Shown: in pieces, positions 57,671 through 64,000 of the stretch | How positions within the stretch are numbered: the stretch's first letter is position 1 | Layout of the letters: the number at the start of each line of letters is the position of its first letter | NCBI RefSeq assembly: GCF_003967275.1 | Contig: NZ_AP018721.1 | Span: 1,798,001-1,862,000, forward strand | DNA length: 64,000 nucleotides | From: Sulfuritortus calidifontis | GTDB taxonomy: Bacteria > Pseudomonadota > Gammaproteobacteria > Burkholderiales > Thiobacillaceae | Direction of reading: 5' to 3' | Program-made: the position numbers and the translations under genes | Notes under the pieces: generated by a model | The model's database searches: none | Told to the model about the DNA's origin: nothing | The model's input: only the letters and a program-made list of their open reading frames with translations

Positions 57671-58297
57671 TTATCGCGCCGCCTGGGCCATTTTCTGATA
57701 TTTCGCGTGCAGGGCAGCGACTTTGCCACGCAACGCCTCAAGCGAGCCCTGGTTCTCCAGGACGTCGTCGGCCGCTGCTAGACGCTGCTGCCGGTCGGCC
57801 TGTGCAGCCAGGATGGCGCGCGCCTGGGCTTCATCAAGGCCATCGCGACTGACAATCCGGCGCAGCTGGCGGGACTCGTCGCAGTCGACCACCAGCACGC
57901 GGTCGATCAGCTTGCGGTAGGCGCCGGTCTCCACTAACAGGGGTACCACCAGCATGGCGTAAGTGCCGCCTTGAACCGCCGCCAACTGCCGCTCCGCCTC
58001 AGCCCGGATCATGGGGTGCAAAATCGCCTCCAGCCGCTGGCGCGCCGCACTGTCGGCAAAGACCTGCTCGCGCATGCGCGGCCGATCGAGCGAACCGTCT
58101 GGCCTGACCATGACCTCGCCGAATTCGGCGCGAATGGCGGCCATGGCAGCGCCGCCGGCGGCGGTCAGTTCCCGCGATATCCGGTCGGTGTCGATGATCG
58201 CCACCCCCAGGTCGGCGAACATCTCAGCCACCGTGCTCTTGCCCGAACCGATACCACCGGTCAAGCCAATACAGAAAGGGCGAGCGGCGGCAGGCAC
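57671..58297 (-). CDS. coaE: Dephospho-CoA kinase
   Basis: A 208-aa enzyme for the last step of CoA synthesis. I choose GTG 58297 (VPAAARPFCIGLTGGIGSGK), overlapping the pilD stop region; no ATG is nearby. Walker A GLTGGIGSGKST, DTDRISRELTAAGG, HPMIRAEAERQL and VVPLLVETGAYRKLIDRVLV are characteristic. It lies between pilD and zapD. Confidence 0.95.
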   Translation of the reverse strand: MPAAARPFCIGLTGGIGSGKSTVAEMFADLGVAIIDTDRISRELTAAGGAAMAAIRAEFGEVMVRPDGSLDRPRMREQVFADSAARQRLEAILHPMIRAEAERQLAAVQGGTYAMLVVPLLVETGAYRKLIDRVLVVDCDESRQLRRIVSRDGLDEAQARAILAAQADRQQRLAAADDVLENQGSLEALRGKVAALHAKYQKMAQAAR

Positions 58298-58298
58298 T

Positions 58299-59147
58299 TC
58301 AGGCAGGCAGATAGAGCCGAACCAGGACTGGTCCCCAGAACAGGCAGACGATGCCGCCGAGCACCAGATAGGGGCCGAAGGGGATGGGCCGTGCGCGATC
58401 ACGGCCCGCGAACAGGATCAAACCGATGCCGATCAGGGCGCCGACGATGCTGGAGGCCAGCAGGATGGGCAGGATCATCTTCCAGCCCAGCCAGGCCCCG
58501 AGGGCGGCGAGCAGCTTGAAATCGCCATAGCCCATGCCTTCCTTGCCGGTGGCAAGCTTGAACAACCAGTACACGCTCCACAGGCTGATATAGCCCACCA
58601 TGGCACCGATCACCGCCTCTTCGATCGGCACGAATAGGCCTTGCAGATTGACCGCCAGCCCGAGCCAGAGCAGGAGCAGGGTAAGGTTGTCCGGCAGCAG
58701 ATAGGTATCGAGGTCGATGAAGGTCAGGGCGATCAGCAAGGCGAGCAGCACCAGCACGGCCAGCGTGCGGCCATCCACGCCGAACTGCCAGACGGCATAG
58801 GCGAACAGCAGGCCGGTAATCAACTCGACCGCGGGATAGCGCCAGGGGATCGGGCTGCCGCAGCCGGCACAGCGGCCCTTGAGCAGCAGAAAACTCAGGA
58901 TGGGAATGTTCTCGTACCAGGCGATGCGATGGCCGCAGTTCGGGCAGGCCGAACGCGGCACCACCAGATTGTAGGTCGCCTCTGCCGGCGAGGTCTTGCC
59001 TTCGAATTCGGCGCACTGCTGTCGCCACTCGCGTTCCAGCATGCGCGGCAGACGGTGGATGACGACGTTGAGGAAGCTGCCGATGACCAGGCCGAAGACC
59101 AGGGACAAGACAATCAGATAGGCAGGTTCCATCACCGGCACGGGCAT
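58299..59147 (-). CDS. pilD: Type IV prepilin peptidase and N-methyltransferase
   Basis: The membrane protease cuts prepilin leaders and methylates the new N-terminus. I take ATG 59147 (MPVPVMEPAYLIVLSLVFGL); ATG 59132 and TTG 59159 are alternatives. The first helix continues VIGSFLNVVIHRLPRMLERE; a zinc tetracysteine set appears in CPNCGHRIAWYENIPILSFL and GRCAGCGSPI; catalytic aspartates sit in LTFIDLDTYLLPD and KEGMGYGDFKLLAALGAWLG (GxGD). It follows pilC and precedes coaE. Confidence 0.95.
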   Translation of the reverse strand: MPVPVMEPAYLIVLSLVFGLVIGSFLNVVIHRLPRMLEREWRQQCAEFEGKTSPAEATYNLVVPRSACPNCGHRIAWYENIPILSFLLLKGRCAGCGSPIPWRYPAVELITGLLFAYAVWQFGVDGRTLAVLVLLALLIALTFIDLDTYLLPDNLTLLLLWLGLAVNLQGLFVPIEEAVIGAMVGYISLWSVYWLFKLATGKEGMGYGDFKLLAALGAWLGWKMILPILLASSIVGALIGIGLILFAGRDRARPIPFGPYLVLGGIVCLFWGPVLVRLYLPA

Positions 59148-59181
59148 AGCGGCAAACAAGGCGAATGAAGAGGATGCGGGC

Positions 59182-60402
59182 TCAGACCGTGCTGCCCATC
59201 TTGAAGATTGGCAGGTACATGGCCACCACGATGGTGCCGATGAGACCGCCGAGGATCACCATGATCAGCGGCTCCATCAGGCTGGACAGGGCATCGACCG
59301 CGTCGTCGACCTCGCGCTCGTAGAAGTCGGCCACCTTGCCCAGCATGCTGTCGAGCGAGCCGGATTCCTCGCCGATGGAGACCATCTGCACCAGCATGTT
59401 GGGAAAGATCTTGGCGTCCTGCAAGGCCGCCGTGAGATTGGTGCCGGTCGCCACCTGGCTCTTGATCTTGATCGTGGCATCGTAATACACCGCATTGCCC
59501 GAAGCACCAGCGACCGAATCCAGGGCCTCGACCATGGGCACGCCGGCGGCGAACAGGGAGGAGAAGGTTCGGGCCCAGCGGGCGATCGTGGCCTTCTCGA
59601 TGATCATGCCGAACACCGGCAGCTTGAGCGTCCAGGCGTCGACCATGGCCGAGAACTTGGGCGAGCGCTTCACCCCCTGGACGAAGGCGGCCACGGCTGC
59701 GCCGATGGAGAGGAAGATCAGCCACCAGTATTCGACGAACAGGTCGGAGAAGTCCATCACCATCTGGGTCAGGGCCGGCAACTCGCCGCCGCTGCTCTCG
59801 AACAGCTGCTTGAAGGCCGGGATGACGAAGATCATGATGCCGGCGGTGATGACGAAGGCGACCACGACGACGATGGCCGGGTACATCAGGGCGGATTTGA
59901 TCTTGCCCTTGATCGCCAGCATCTTCTCCTTGTAGATGGCGAGGCGATCGAGCACCGTATCCATGATGCCAGCCTGCTCACCGGCAGCGACCAGGTTGCA
60001 ATAGAGGCCATCGAAGTACTTGGGGTGCTTGCGGAAGGCCTGGCTCAGGCCGGTACCTGTTTCGATGTCGGCCTTGACCTCGCCCAGCAGCTTCTGCACC
60101 GCTGGATTGGCATGGCTGCGGGCCGTGATATCAAAGGCCTGAAGCAGCGGCACGCCGGCCTTCATCATAGTCGCCAGCTGGCGGGTGAACAGGGCAATGT
60201 CCTTCTCGGTGATCTTCTTGCCGGCACCGGCCAGGCGGCTCTGCTTCTTGACCTTCTGCACGACAATGCCCTGGCGGCGCAGCACATCGCGTACCATGGT
60301 CTCGCCGCCAGCCAGCAGCTGGCCCTTGACCTTCTTGCCGGTCTTGTCGGTGCCCTCATAAAGGAAGGTCATCTGCTTCGCGGCGGCTTTGGCAACGGCC
60401 AT
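59182..60402 (-). CDS. pilC: Type IV pilus platform protein PilC
   Basis: A 406-aa inner-membrane assembly platform with two GspF domains (about 70-195 and 275-395): LFTRQLATMMKAGVPLLQAF, VAAGEQAGIMDTVLDRLAIY, then ARTFSSLFAAGVPMVEALDS and MVSIGEESGSLDSMLGKVAD. Membrane helices include YPAIVVVVAFVITAGIMIFV and the C-terminal IMVILGGLIGTIVVAMYLPI. It ends IFKMGST, typical of PilC. It follows pilB by 16 nt. Confidence 0.96.
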   Translation of the reverse strand: MAVAKAAAKQMTFLYEGTDKTGKKVKGQLLAGGETMVRDVLRRQGIVVQKVKKQSRLAGAGKKITEKDIALFTRQLATMMKAGVPLLQAFDITARSHANPAVQKLLGEVKADIETGTGLSQAFRKHPKYFDGLYCNLVAAGEQAGIMDTVLDRLAIYKEKMLAIKGKIKSALMYPAIVVVVAFVITAGIMIFVIPAFKQLFESSGGELPALTQMVMDFSDLFVEYWWLIFLSIGAAVAAFVQGVKRSPKFSAMVDAWTLKLPVFGMIIEKATIARWARTFSSLFAAGVPMVEALDSVAGASGNAVYYDATIKIKSQVATGTNLTAALQDAKIFPNMLVQMVSIGEESGSLDSMLGKVADFYEREVDDAVDALSSLMEPLIMVILGGLIGTIVVAMYLPIFKMGSTV

Positions 60403-60418
60403 GTCCCGATCTCCAGTG

Positions 60419-62140
60419 TTATTCGTTCGTCACCGACAAGACCTCTTCCAGCGAGGTCATGCCCGCCTTGACCTTGAGCAGCCCCGCCTGGCGCAAGTCG
60501 AGCACGCCTTCCCGCTTGGCTTGAGCCCCAATATCCATCGTCGTCGCATTCTTCAGGATCATCCGGTTGATCTCATCCGAGATCGGCATGACCTGATACA
60601 GGCCGACCCGGCCCTTGTAGCCGGTCTGCTTGCAGGCATCGCAGCCGACTGCCGTGTATGCCTGCCAGTCGCCGGTCAGGTCTGCCTCGGTAAAGCCGGC
60701 GTTCAACAAGGCCTCTGGCGGGATGTCGACCGGCCGCTTGCAATTCGAGCAGAGCCGGCGGCCCAGGCGCTGGGCCGTAATCAGCAGCACAGAGGCCGCC
60801 ACGTTGTAGGTCGGCACCCCCATATTGGCCAGCCGGGTCAGGGTCGAGGGCGCATCGTTGGTATGCAGGGTGGACAGCACCATGTGGCCGGTCTGCGCCG
60901 CCTTGATGGCGATTTCCGCCGTCTCCAGGTCGCGAATCTCGCCGACCATGATGATGTCCGGATCCTGCCGCAGGAAGGATTTCAGGGCGGCAGCAAAGGT
61001 GAGCCCGGCCTTTTCGTTGACGTTGACCTGGTTGATGCCGGCGAGCTGAATCTCGGCGGGGTCCTCGACCGTGCAGATGTTGATGTCCGGCTTGTTCAGG
61101 ATGTTGAGGCAGGAATAGAGCGACACCGTCTTGCCGCTGCCGGTCGGGCCGGTCACCAGCACCATGCCGTAGGGGCGCTGGATGGCGTGCATCAGCGCCT
61201 CCATCTGCTGCGGCTCGTAGCCGAGCGACTCGATGCCCTTCTGGGCGCTGCTCGGATCGAGAATCCGCATGACGATCTTTTCGCCATACAGGGTCGGCAG
61301 CGTGCTGACCCGAAAGTCGATGGTCTTAGTCCGCGAGACCACCAGTTTGATCCGACCGTCCTGCGGCACCCGCTTCTCGGAGATGTCCAGCTTGGAGATG
61401 ACCTTGATCCGCGAGGCGATCTTGTCCTTGATCGCCAAAGGCGGCTGGGCGATCTCATAGAGGATGCCATCCAGGCGATACCGGATGCGGTAATACTTTT
61501 CGTAGGGCTCGAAATGAATGTCGGAAGCACCGGAGTTGATCGCATCCAGCATGATCTTCTGCAGATAGCGGACCACCGGGGCATCGTCGATATCGACGCC
61601 GCCCTCCTCCATGGTCGCTGCCTGGGTCTCCTCGTCGGTGAACTCGAGATTGAGATCATCCGTCTCGATCGACTTGAGCACATTCTCCTGGGAGCCTTCG
61701 GCCAGCTTGGCCACGATTTTGCCCAGTTTGTCATCCTCGACGACCACCGGCTCCACCGTCAGGCCGGTTTGGAACTTCACCTCATCCAGCGCCTGCAGAT
61801 TGCTCGGGTCGGCAATGCCGACAAACAGGCGGTTGCCCCGCTGTGCAAGCGGAACCACCCGATGCTTCTCGAGCACCGCCGGGTCCTTGATAACCCGGGG
61901 GATCACATCCGGATCGATCGCATCGAGGTCGAAGAAAGGCAGGCCGAAGGTCTGTGAAGCGAAAGTGGATACCTGGGTCGAACTGAAGCGCCGGTTGGCC
62001 AGGATATAGCCAAGGAAAGACTGGCCGGCCGCCTTGGCCTGTTCCTGCAGCGACTCGCCTTCCTCCTGTTTGAGCAGGCCATGCTGCACTAGGGCCCGAC
62101 ACAGGCCCGTCAAGGTATTAGAGGCATTGGCGGCGACCAC
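60419..62140 (-). CDS. pilB: Type IV pilus assembly ATPase PilB
   Basis: A 573-aa extension motor. It starts at GTG 62140. Residues 1-150 form the MshEN/T2SSE_N domain (FASQTFGLPFFDLDAIDPDV). ATPase: DIHFEPYEKYYRIRYRLDGI, VTGPTGSGKTVSLYSCLNIL (Walker A), CTVEDPAEIQLAGINQVNVN, RQDPDIIMVGEIRDLETAEI (Walker B/Asp box), GHMVLSTLHTNDAPSTLTRL, and the zinc tetracysteine CSNCKRP with CDACKQTGYKGR. Drives twitching-pilus assembly with PilC and PilD downstream. Confidence 0.97.
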   Translation of the reverse strand: MVAANASNTLTGLCRALVQHGLLKQEEGESLQEQAKAAGQSFLGYILANRRFSSTQVSTFASQTFGLPFFDLDAIDPDVIPRVIKDPAVLEKHRVVPLAQRGNRLFVGIADPSNLQALDEVKFQTGLTVEPVVVEDDKLGKIVAKLAEGSQENVLKSIETDDLNLEFTDEETQAATMEEGGVDIDDAPVVRYLQKIMLDAINSGASDIHFEPYEKYYRIRYRLDGILYEIAQPPLAIKDKIASRIKVISKLDISEKRVPQDGRIKLVVSRTKTIDFRVSTLPTLYGEKIVMRILDPSSAQKGIESLGYEPQQMEALMHAIQRPYGMVLVTGPTGSGKTVSLYSCLNILNKPDINICTVEDPAEIQLAGINQVNVNEKAGLTFAAALKSFLRQDPDIIMVGEIRDLETAEIAIKAAQTGHMVLSTLHTNDAPSTLTRLANMGVPTYNVAASVLLITAQRLGRRLCSNCKRPVDIPPEALLNAGFTEADLTGDWQAYTAVGCDACKQTGYKGRVGLYQVMPISDEINRMILKNATTMDIGAQAKREGVLDLRQAGLLKVKAGMTSLEEVLSVTNE

Positions 62141-62206
62141 CGGCTATCCCGATATCCATGGCAAATCAGTCAGATGCGCCTATTTAATGCAAGTATTGAA
62201 GATAAG

Positions 62207-63502
62207 TCAAAGGTCTGCCCTGGTCTCGCCGGCTTCCGGCCGCCGGGGATAGATGCGGGCGGTCTTCACCATGCGGTCCTGGACCTGGATGACCTCCATC
62301 GGATAGCCCGCAATCATCACGCTAACCCCGGCCTCCGGCATTGCTTCCAGGTGCTCCAGGATCAGCCCGTTCAGTGTCCGCGCATCCTCCTGAGGCAATG
62401 CCAACCCCAAGCGGCGATTCAACTCGCGAATGCTGCTGGACCCCTCGACCAGCCAGCTGCCATCCTCGTCTGCAATGACCAACGGACTCTGCAAAGGCGA
62501 GGCCGCGGCGAACTCGCCGACAATCTCCTCCAGAATATCGTCGACTGTCACCAAGCCCAGGAGGTCACCGTATTCGTCCACGACCAGACCGAAAGTCTGA
62601 TGCGTCTCCTGGAAGGCATGCAACTGCGTCAACAGCGGCGTGCCAGACGGAATGAAATAGGGTTGACGCAGCTGCTCGCGCAGGGTGTCCATGTCCACCT
62701 TACCATCCGCGCAGTGAGCAAGGACACGGCGCACCTTGACGATCCCGACCACATTATTCACTTCGCCCTCGTAGGCCAGCACACGGGCATGATGACTGGT
62801 AGCCAATTCCTGGTAAAGCTCGTCCGGATGCGACAGTAGGTCGATCGCCTCGATCTGTCCCCGGGGCCGCATGACATCGTCGACCGTGATCTTCTCCAGA
62901 TCGAACAGATTAAGCAGGATGCCGCGATGCGCCTTGGGCAACATATGGCCGGATTCGGCCAGCAGGGTACGCAACTCTTCCACCCCCATCACGCTGCCAG
63001 ATGCAAGATCAGGCGGGCGAAGCCGTAGCAGCCTGAGCAGGGCATTGACGAATAGGTTAATGAACCAGACAGCAGGCTGCATCAACTTAAGCAGCGGGGA
63101 CAGAACATAACTGACTACGGGTGCCACACGCTCGGGATATGCCGCCCCCATGACCTTAGGGCTAACCTCGGAAAACACCAGGATCAAGAAGGTGACGCAG
63201 ACAGTCGCAAGAGACAGGGCATACTCATTCTCGCCAAACAAGCGAAAGGCGATCACGGTAACCAGGGCCGCCGCCGCCGCATTGACCAGGTTGTTACCCA
63301 GTAAAATCACGCCCAGCAGTTTGTCGGTACGCACCAATAGCCGTTCGGCAAGACGGGCCCCGCGATGTCCGGCCTTCACCAAGCTCTTCAGCCGGTAGCG
63401 GTTGACCGCCATCAGGCTCGTTTCAGAGATGGAAAAAAAACCAGAGGCGACAAGCAGGACGACCAGTGCTATCAGTAGTGCACTGAGAGGGATGCTATCC
63501 AA
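62207..63502 (-). CDS. CNNM/CorC-family transporter-associated protein (DUF21, CBS pair, CorC_HlyC)
   Basis: The 431-aa protein has a DUF21/CNNM membrane domain (LLIALVVLLVASGFFSISETS, VILLGNNLVNAAAAALVTVI, FLILVFSEVSPKVMGAAYPE), two CBS domains (VDDVMRPRGQIEAIDLLSHP; FGLVVDEYGDLLGLVTVDDI) and a C-terminal CorC_HlyC domain (GSWLVEGSSSIRELNRRLGL; VSVMIAGYPMEVIQVQDRM). It resembles YfjD and YtfL-type proteins linked to Mg2+/Co2+ efflux and polyamine tolerance; ion specificity is unproven. The gene stands alone, upstream of pilB and downstream of the rRNA terminator. Confidence 0.92.
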   Translation of the reverse strand: MDSIPLSALLIALVVLLVASGFFSISETSLMAVNRYRLKSLVKAGHRGARLAERLLVRTDKLLGVILLGNNLVNAAAAALVTVIAFRLFGENEYALSLATVCVTFLILVFSEVSPKVMGAAYPERVAPVVSYVLSPLLKLMQPAVWFINLFVNALLRLLRLRPPDLASGSVMGVEELRTLLAESGHMLPKAHRGILLNLFDLEKITVDDVMRPRGQIEAIDLLSHPDELYQELATSHHARVLAYEGEVNNVVGIVKVRRVLAHCADGKVDMDTLREQLRQPYFIPSGTPLLTQLHAFQETHQTFGLVVDEYGDLLGLVTVDDILEEIVGEFAAASPLQSPLVIADEDGSWLVEGSSSIRELNRRLGLALPQEDARTLNGLILEHLEAMPEAGVSVMIAGYPMEVIQVQDRMVKTARIYPRRPEAGETRADL

Positions 63503-63586
63503 GGGAAATTACGATCATGGCTGGGGAAGTGCTAAGTTTAAGCTTGGCTAGTACGCTGTCAAGAAGCCAACCACGCCGGACAAATA

Positions 63587-63619
63587 AAAAGCCCCCCAGG
63601 GATTTCCTGGGGGGCTTTT
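63587..63619. terminator. Bidirectional terminator at the end of the rRNA operon
   Basis: AAAAGCCCCCCAGG and CCTGGGGGGCTTTT are perfect 14-bp arms around a 5-base loop. On the minus strand, downstream of 5S, the U-tract is TTTTTATTTG. It ends rRNA transcription before the CNNM/CorC gene. Confidence 0.93.
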
Positions 63620-63626
63620 GTTGTAG

Positions 63627-63648
63627 GAGTCTGACGATGACCTACTTT
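63627..63648 (-). pseudogene. Fragment of the 5S rRNA 3' end
   Basis: GAGTCTGACGATGACCTACT plus TT at 63627-63648 is identical to 63744-63765, the 3' terminus of the 5S gene, 117 bp away. The intervening 95 bp has two dyads (AACCTGC-CAT-GCAGGTT and GTAGGG-ACTACG-CCCTAC) but no second full 5S. It is probably the remnant of a deleted second 5S copy. Confidence 0.75.
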
Positions 63649-63745
63649 AGCTGCGGCATAACCTGCCATGCAGGTTAGCCTTCGCTGAAGTAGGGACTAC
63701 GCCCTACCGGGTATCCGGCGCTGCCGAATATCCCTTCGAATAAGA

Positions 63746-63860
63746 GTCTGACGATGACCTACTTTCACACGGGCAATCCGCACTATCATCGGCGCTGAAG
63801 CGTTTCACGGTCCTGTTCGGGATGGGAAGGCGTGGGACCACTTCGCTATGGTCGTCAGAC
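63746..63860 (-). rRNA. rrf: 5S ribosomal RNA
   Basis: On the minus strand GTCTGACGACCATAGCGAAG, then TCCCACGCCTTCCCATCCCG, AACAGGACCGTGAAACGC and ending GTAGGTCATCGTCAGAC form the conserved 5S sequence of about 115 nt; the first and last nine bases pair as helix I. Ends are approximate to a few bases. Confidence 0.95.
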
Positions 63861-64000
63861 ATAACTGAGATCGGCCGCGTTGTGCGACCGACGCGATCCG
63901 GTATGTCTGTTGTTAACAGTTGGGAAGAAGGTTGGGTTGGGTTTGATGCGTTCAGAACACGCTGCCCTTTAATGGCACTGGCCACTCAAGGTTATAGGGT
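63861..64000 (-). other. 23S-5S internal transcribed spacer
   Basis: The 140 bp upstream of 5S on the minus strand have no gene. The extreme edge reads ACCCTATAACC on the minus strand, which resembles the sequence at the 3' end of betaproteobacterial 23S rRNA (GCTTGACC.TATAAC), so the 23S gene should finish at or just beyond base 64,000. GTTAACAG and GTGTTCTGAACGC are candidate processing-stem parts. Confidence 0.7.

Overview
The window looks like chromosomal DNA of a GC-rich betaproteobacterium. The evidence is gene content and order (trpEGD beside gph-rpe, pilB-pilC-pilD-coaE-zapD, lptD-surA-pdxA-rsmA, ubiH-type hydroxylases beside pepP and murU-amgK). A Thiobacillaceae/Nitrosomonadales-like organism fits, but that placement is inference from synteny, not a search result.

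Bases 1-11,600 are accessory DNA, all read on the minus strand. A type I secretion ABC transporter (8662-11181) is followed by a small AT-rich secreted-type protein, a RAYT transposase element with perfect 16-bp inverted ends, a displaced copy of the transporter's own 3' end, a second AT-rich membrane/periplasmic protein, and a giant RTX protein with an intact N-terminal M23 peptidoglycan peptidase that runs off the left edge. The block ends at 11492-11602 with two tRNA 3' halves (Thr-TGT and Arg-CCT) placed head to head, directly against trpD. That looks like a site-specific integration scar.

Bases 11,600-48,050 are mostly core genome: trpE-trpG-trpD with gph and rpe; apaG, a methyltransferase, mltA; tonB; a hydrolase gene broken by a MITE; dsbC; two ubiquinone hydroxylases, pepP, murU, amgK; the divergent lptD-surA-pdxA-rsmA operon; an HD-GYP protein with a hybrid histidine kinase; gloA, a zinc peptidase, plsC, gmhB (with a second MITE of the same family); a GGDEF protein; glyQS; an EnvZ/OmpR-type two-component pair; two small envelope proteins; and slt.

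Bases 48,050-64,000 hold a 712-bp structured non-coding element with 23-bp perfect inverted repeats; an overlapping run of mutY, an MgtE-like gene and a P-type ATPase, the last carrying a palindrome translated in frame; a radical SAM gene; mepM-anmK; zapD-coaE-pilD-pilC-pilB; a CNNM/CorC-type protein; a bidirectional terminator; and the 3' end of an rRNA operon (5S plus the 23S-5S spacer).

Common threads are cell-wall metabolism (MltA, Slt, MepM-like, AnmK, AmgK, MurU, ZapD and the secreted M23-RTX protein) and envelope assembly (LptD, SurA, DsbC, TonB, GmhB, PlsC). The most unusual material is the type I secretion locus with its transporter-tail scar, the tRNA-half scar, and three classes of palindromic or MITE-like elements.
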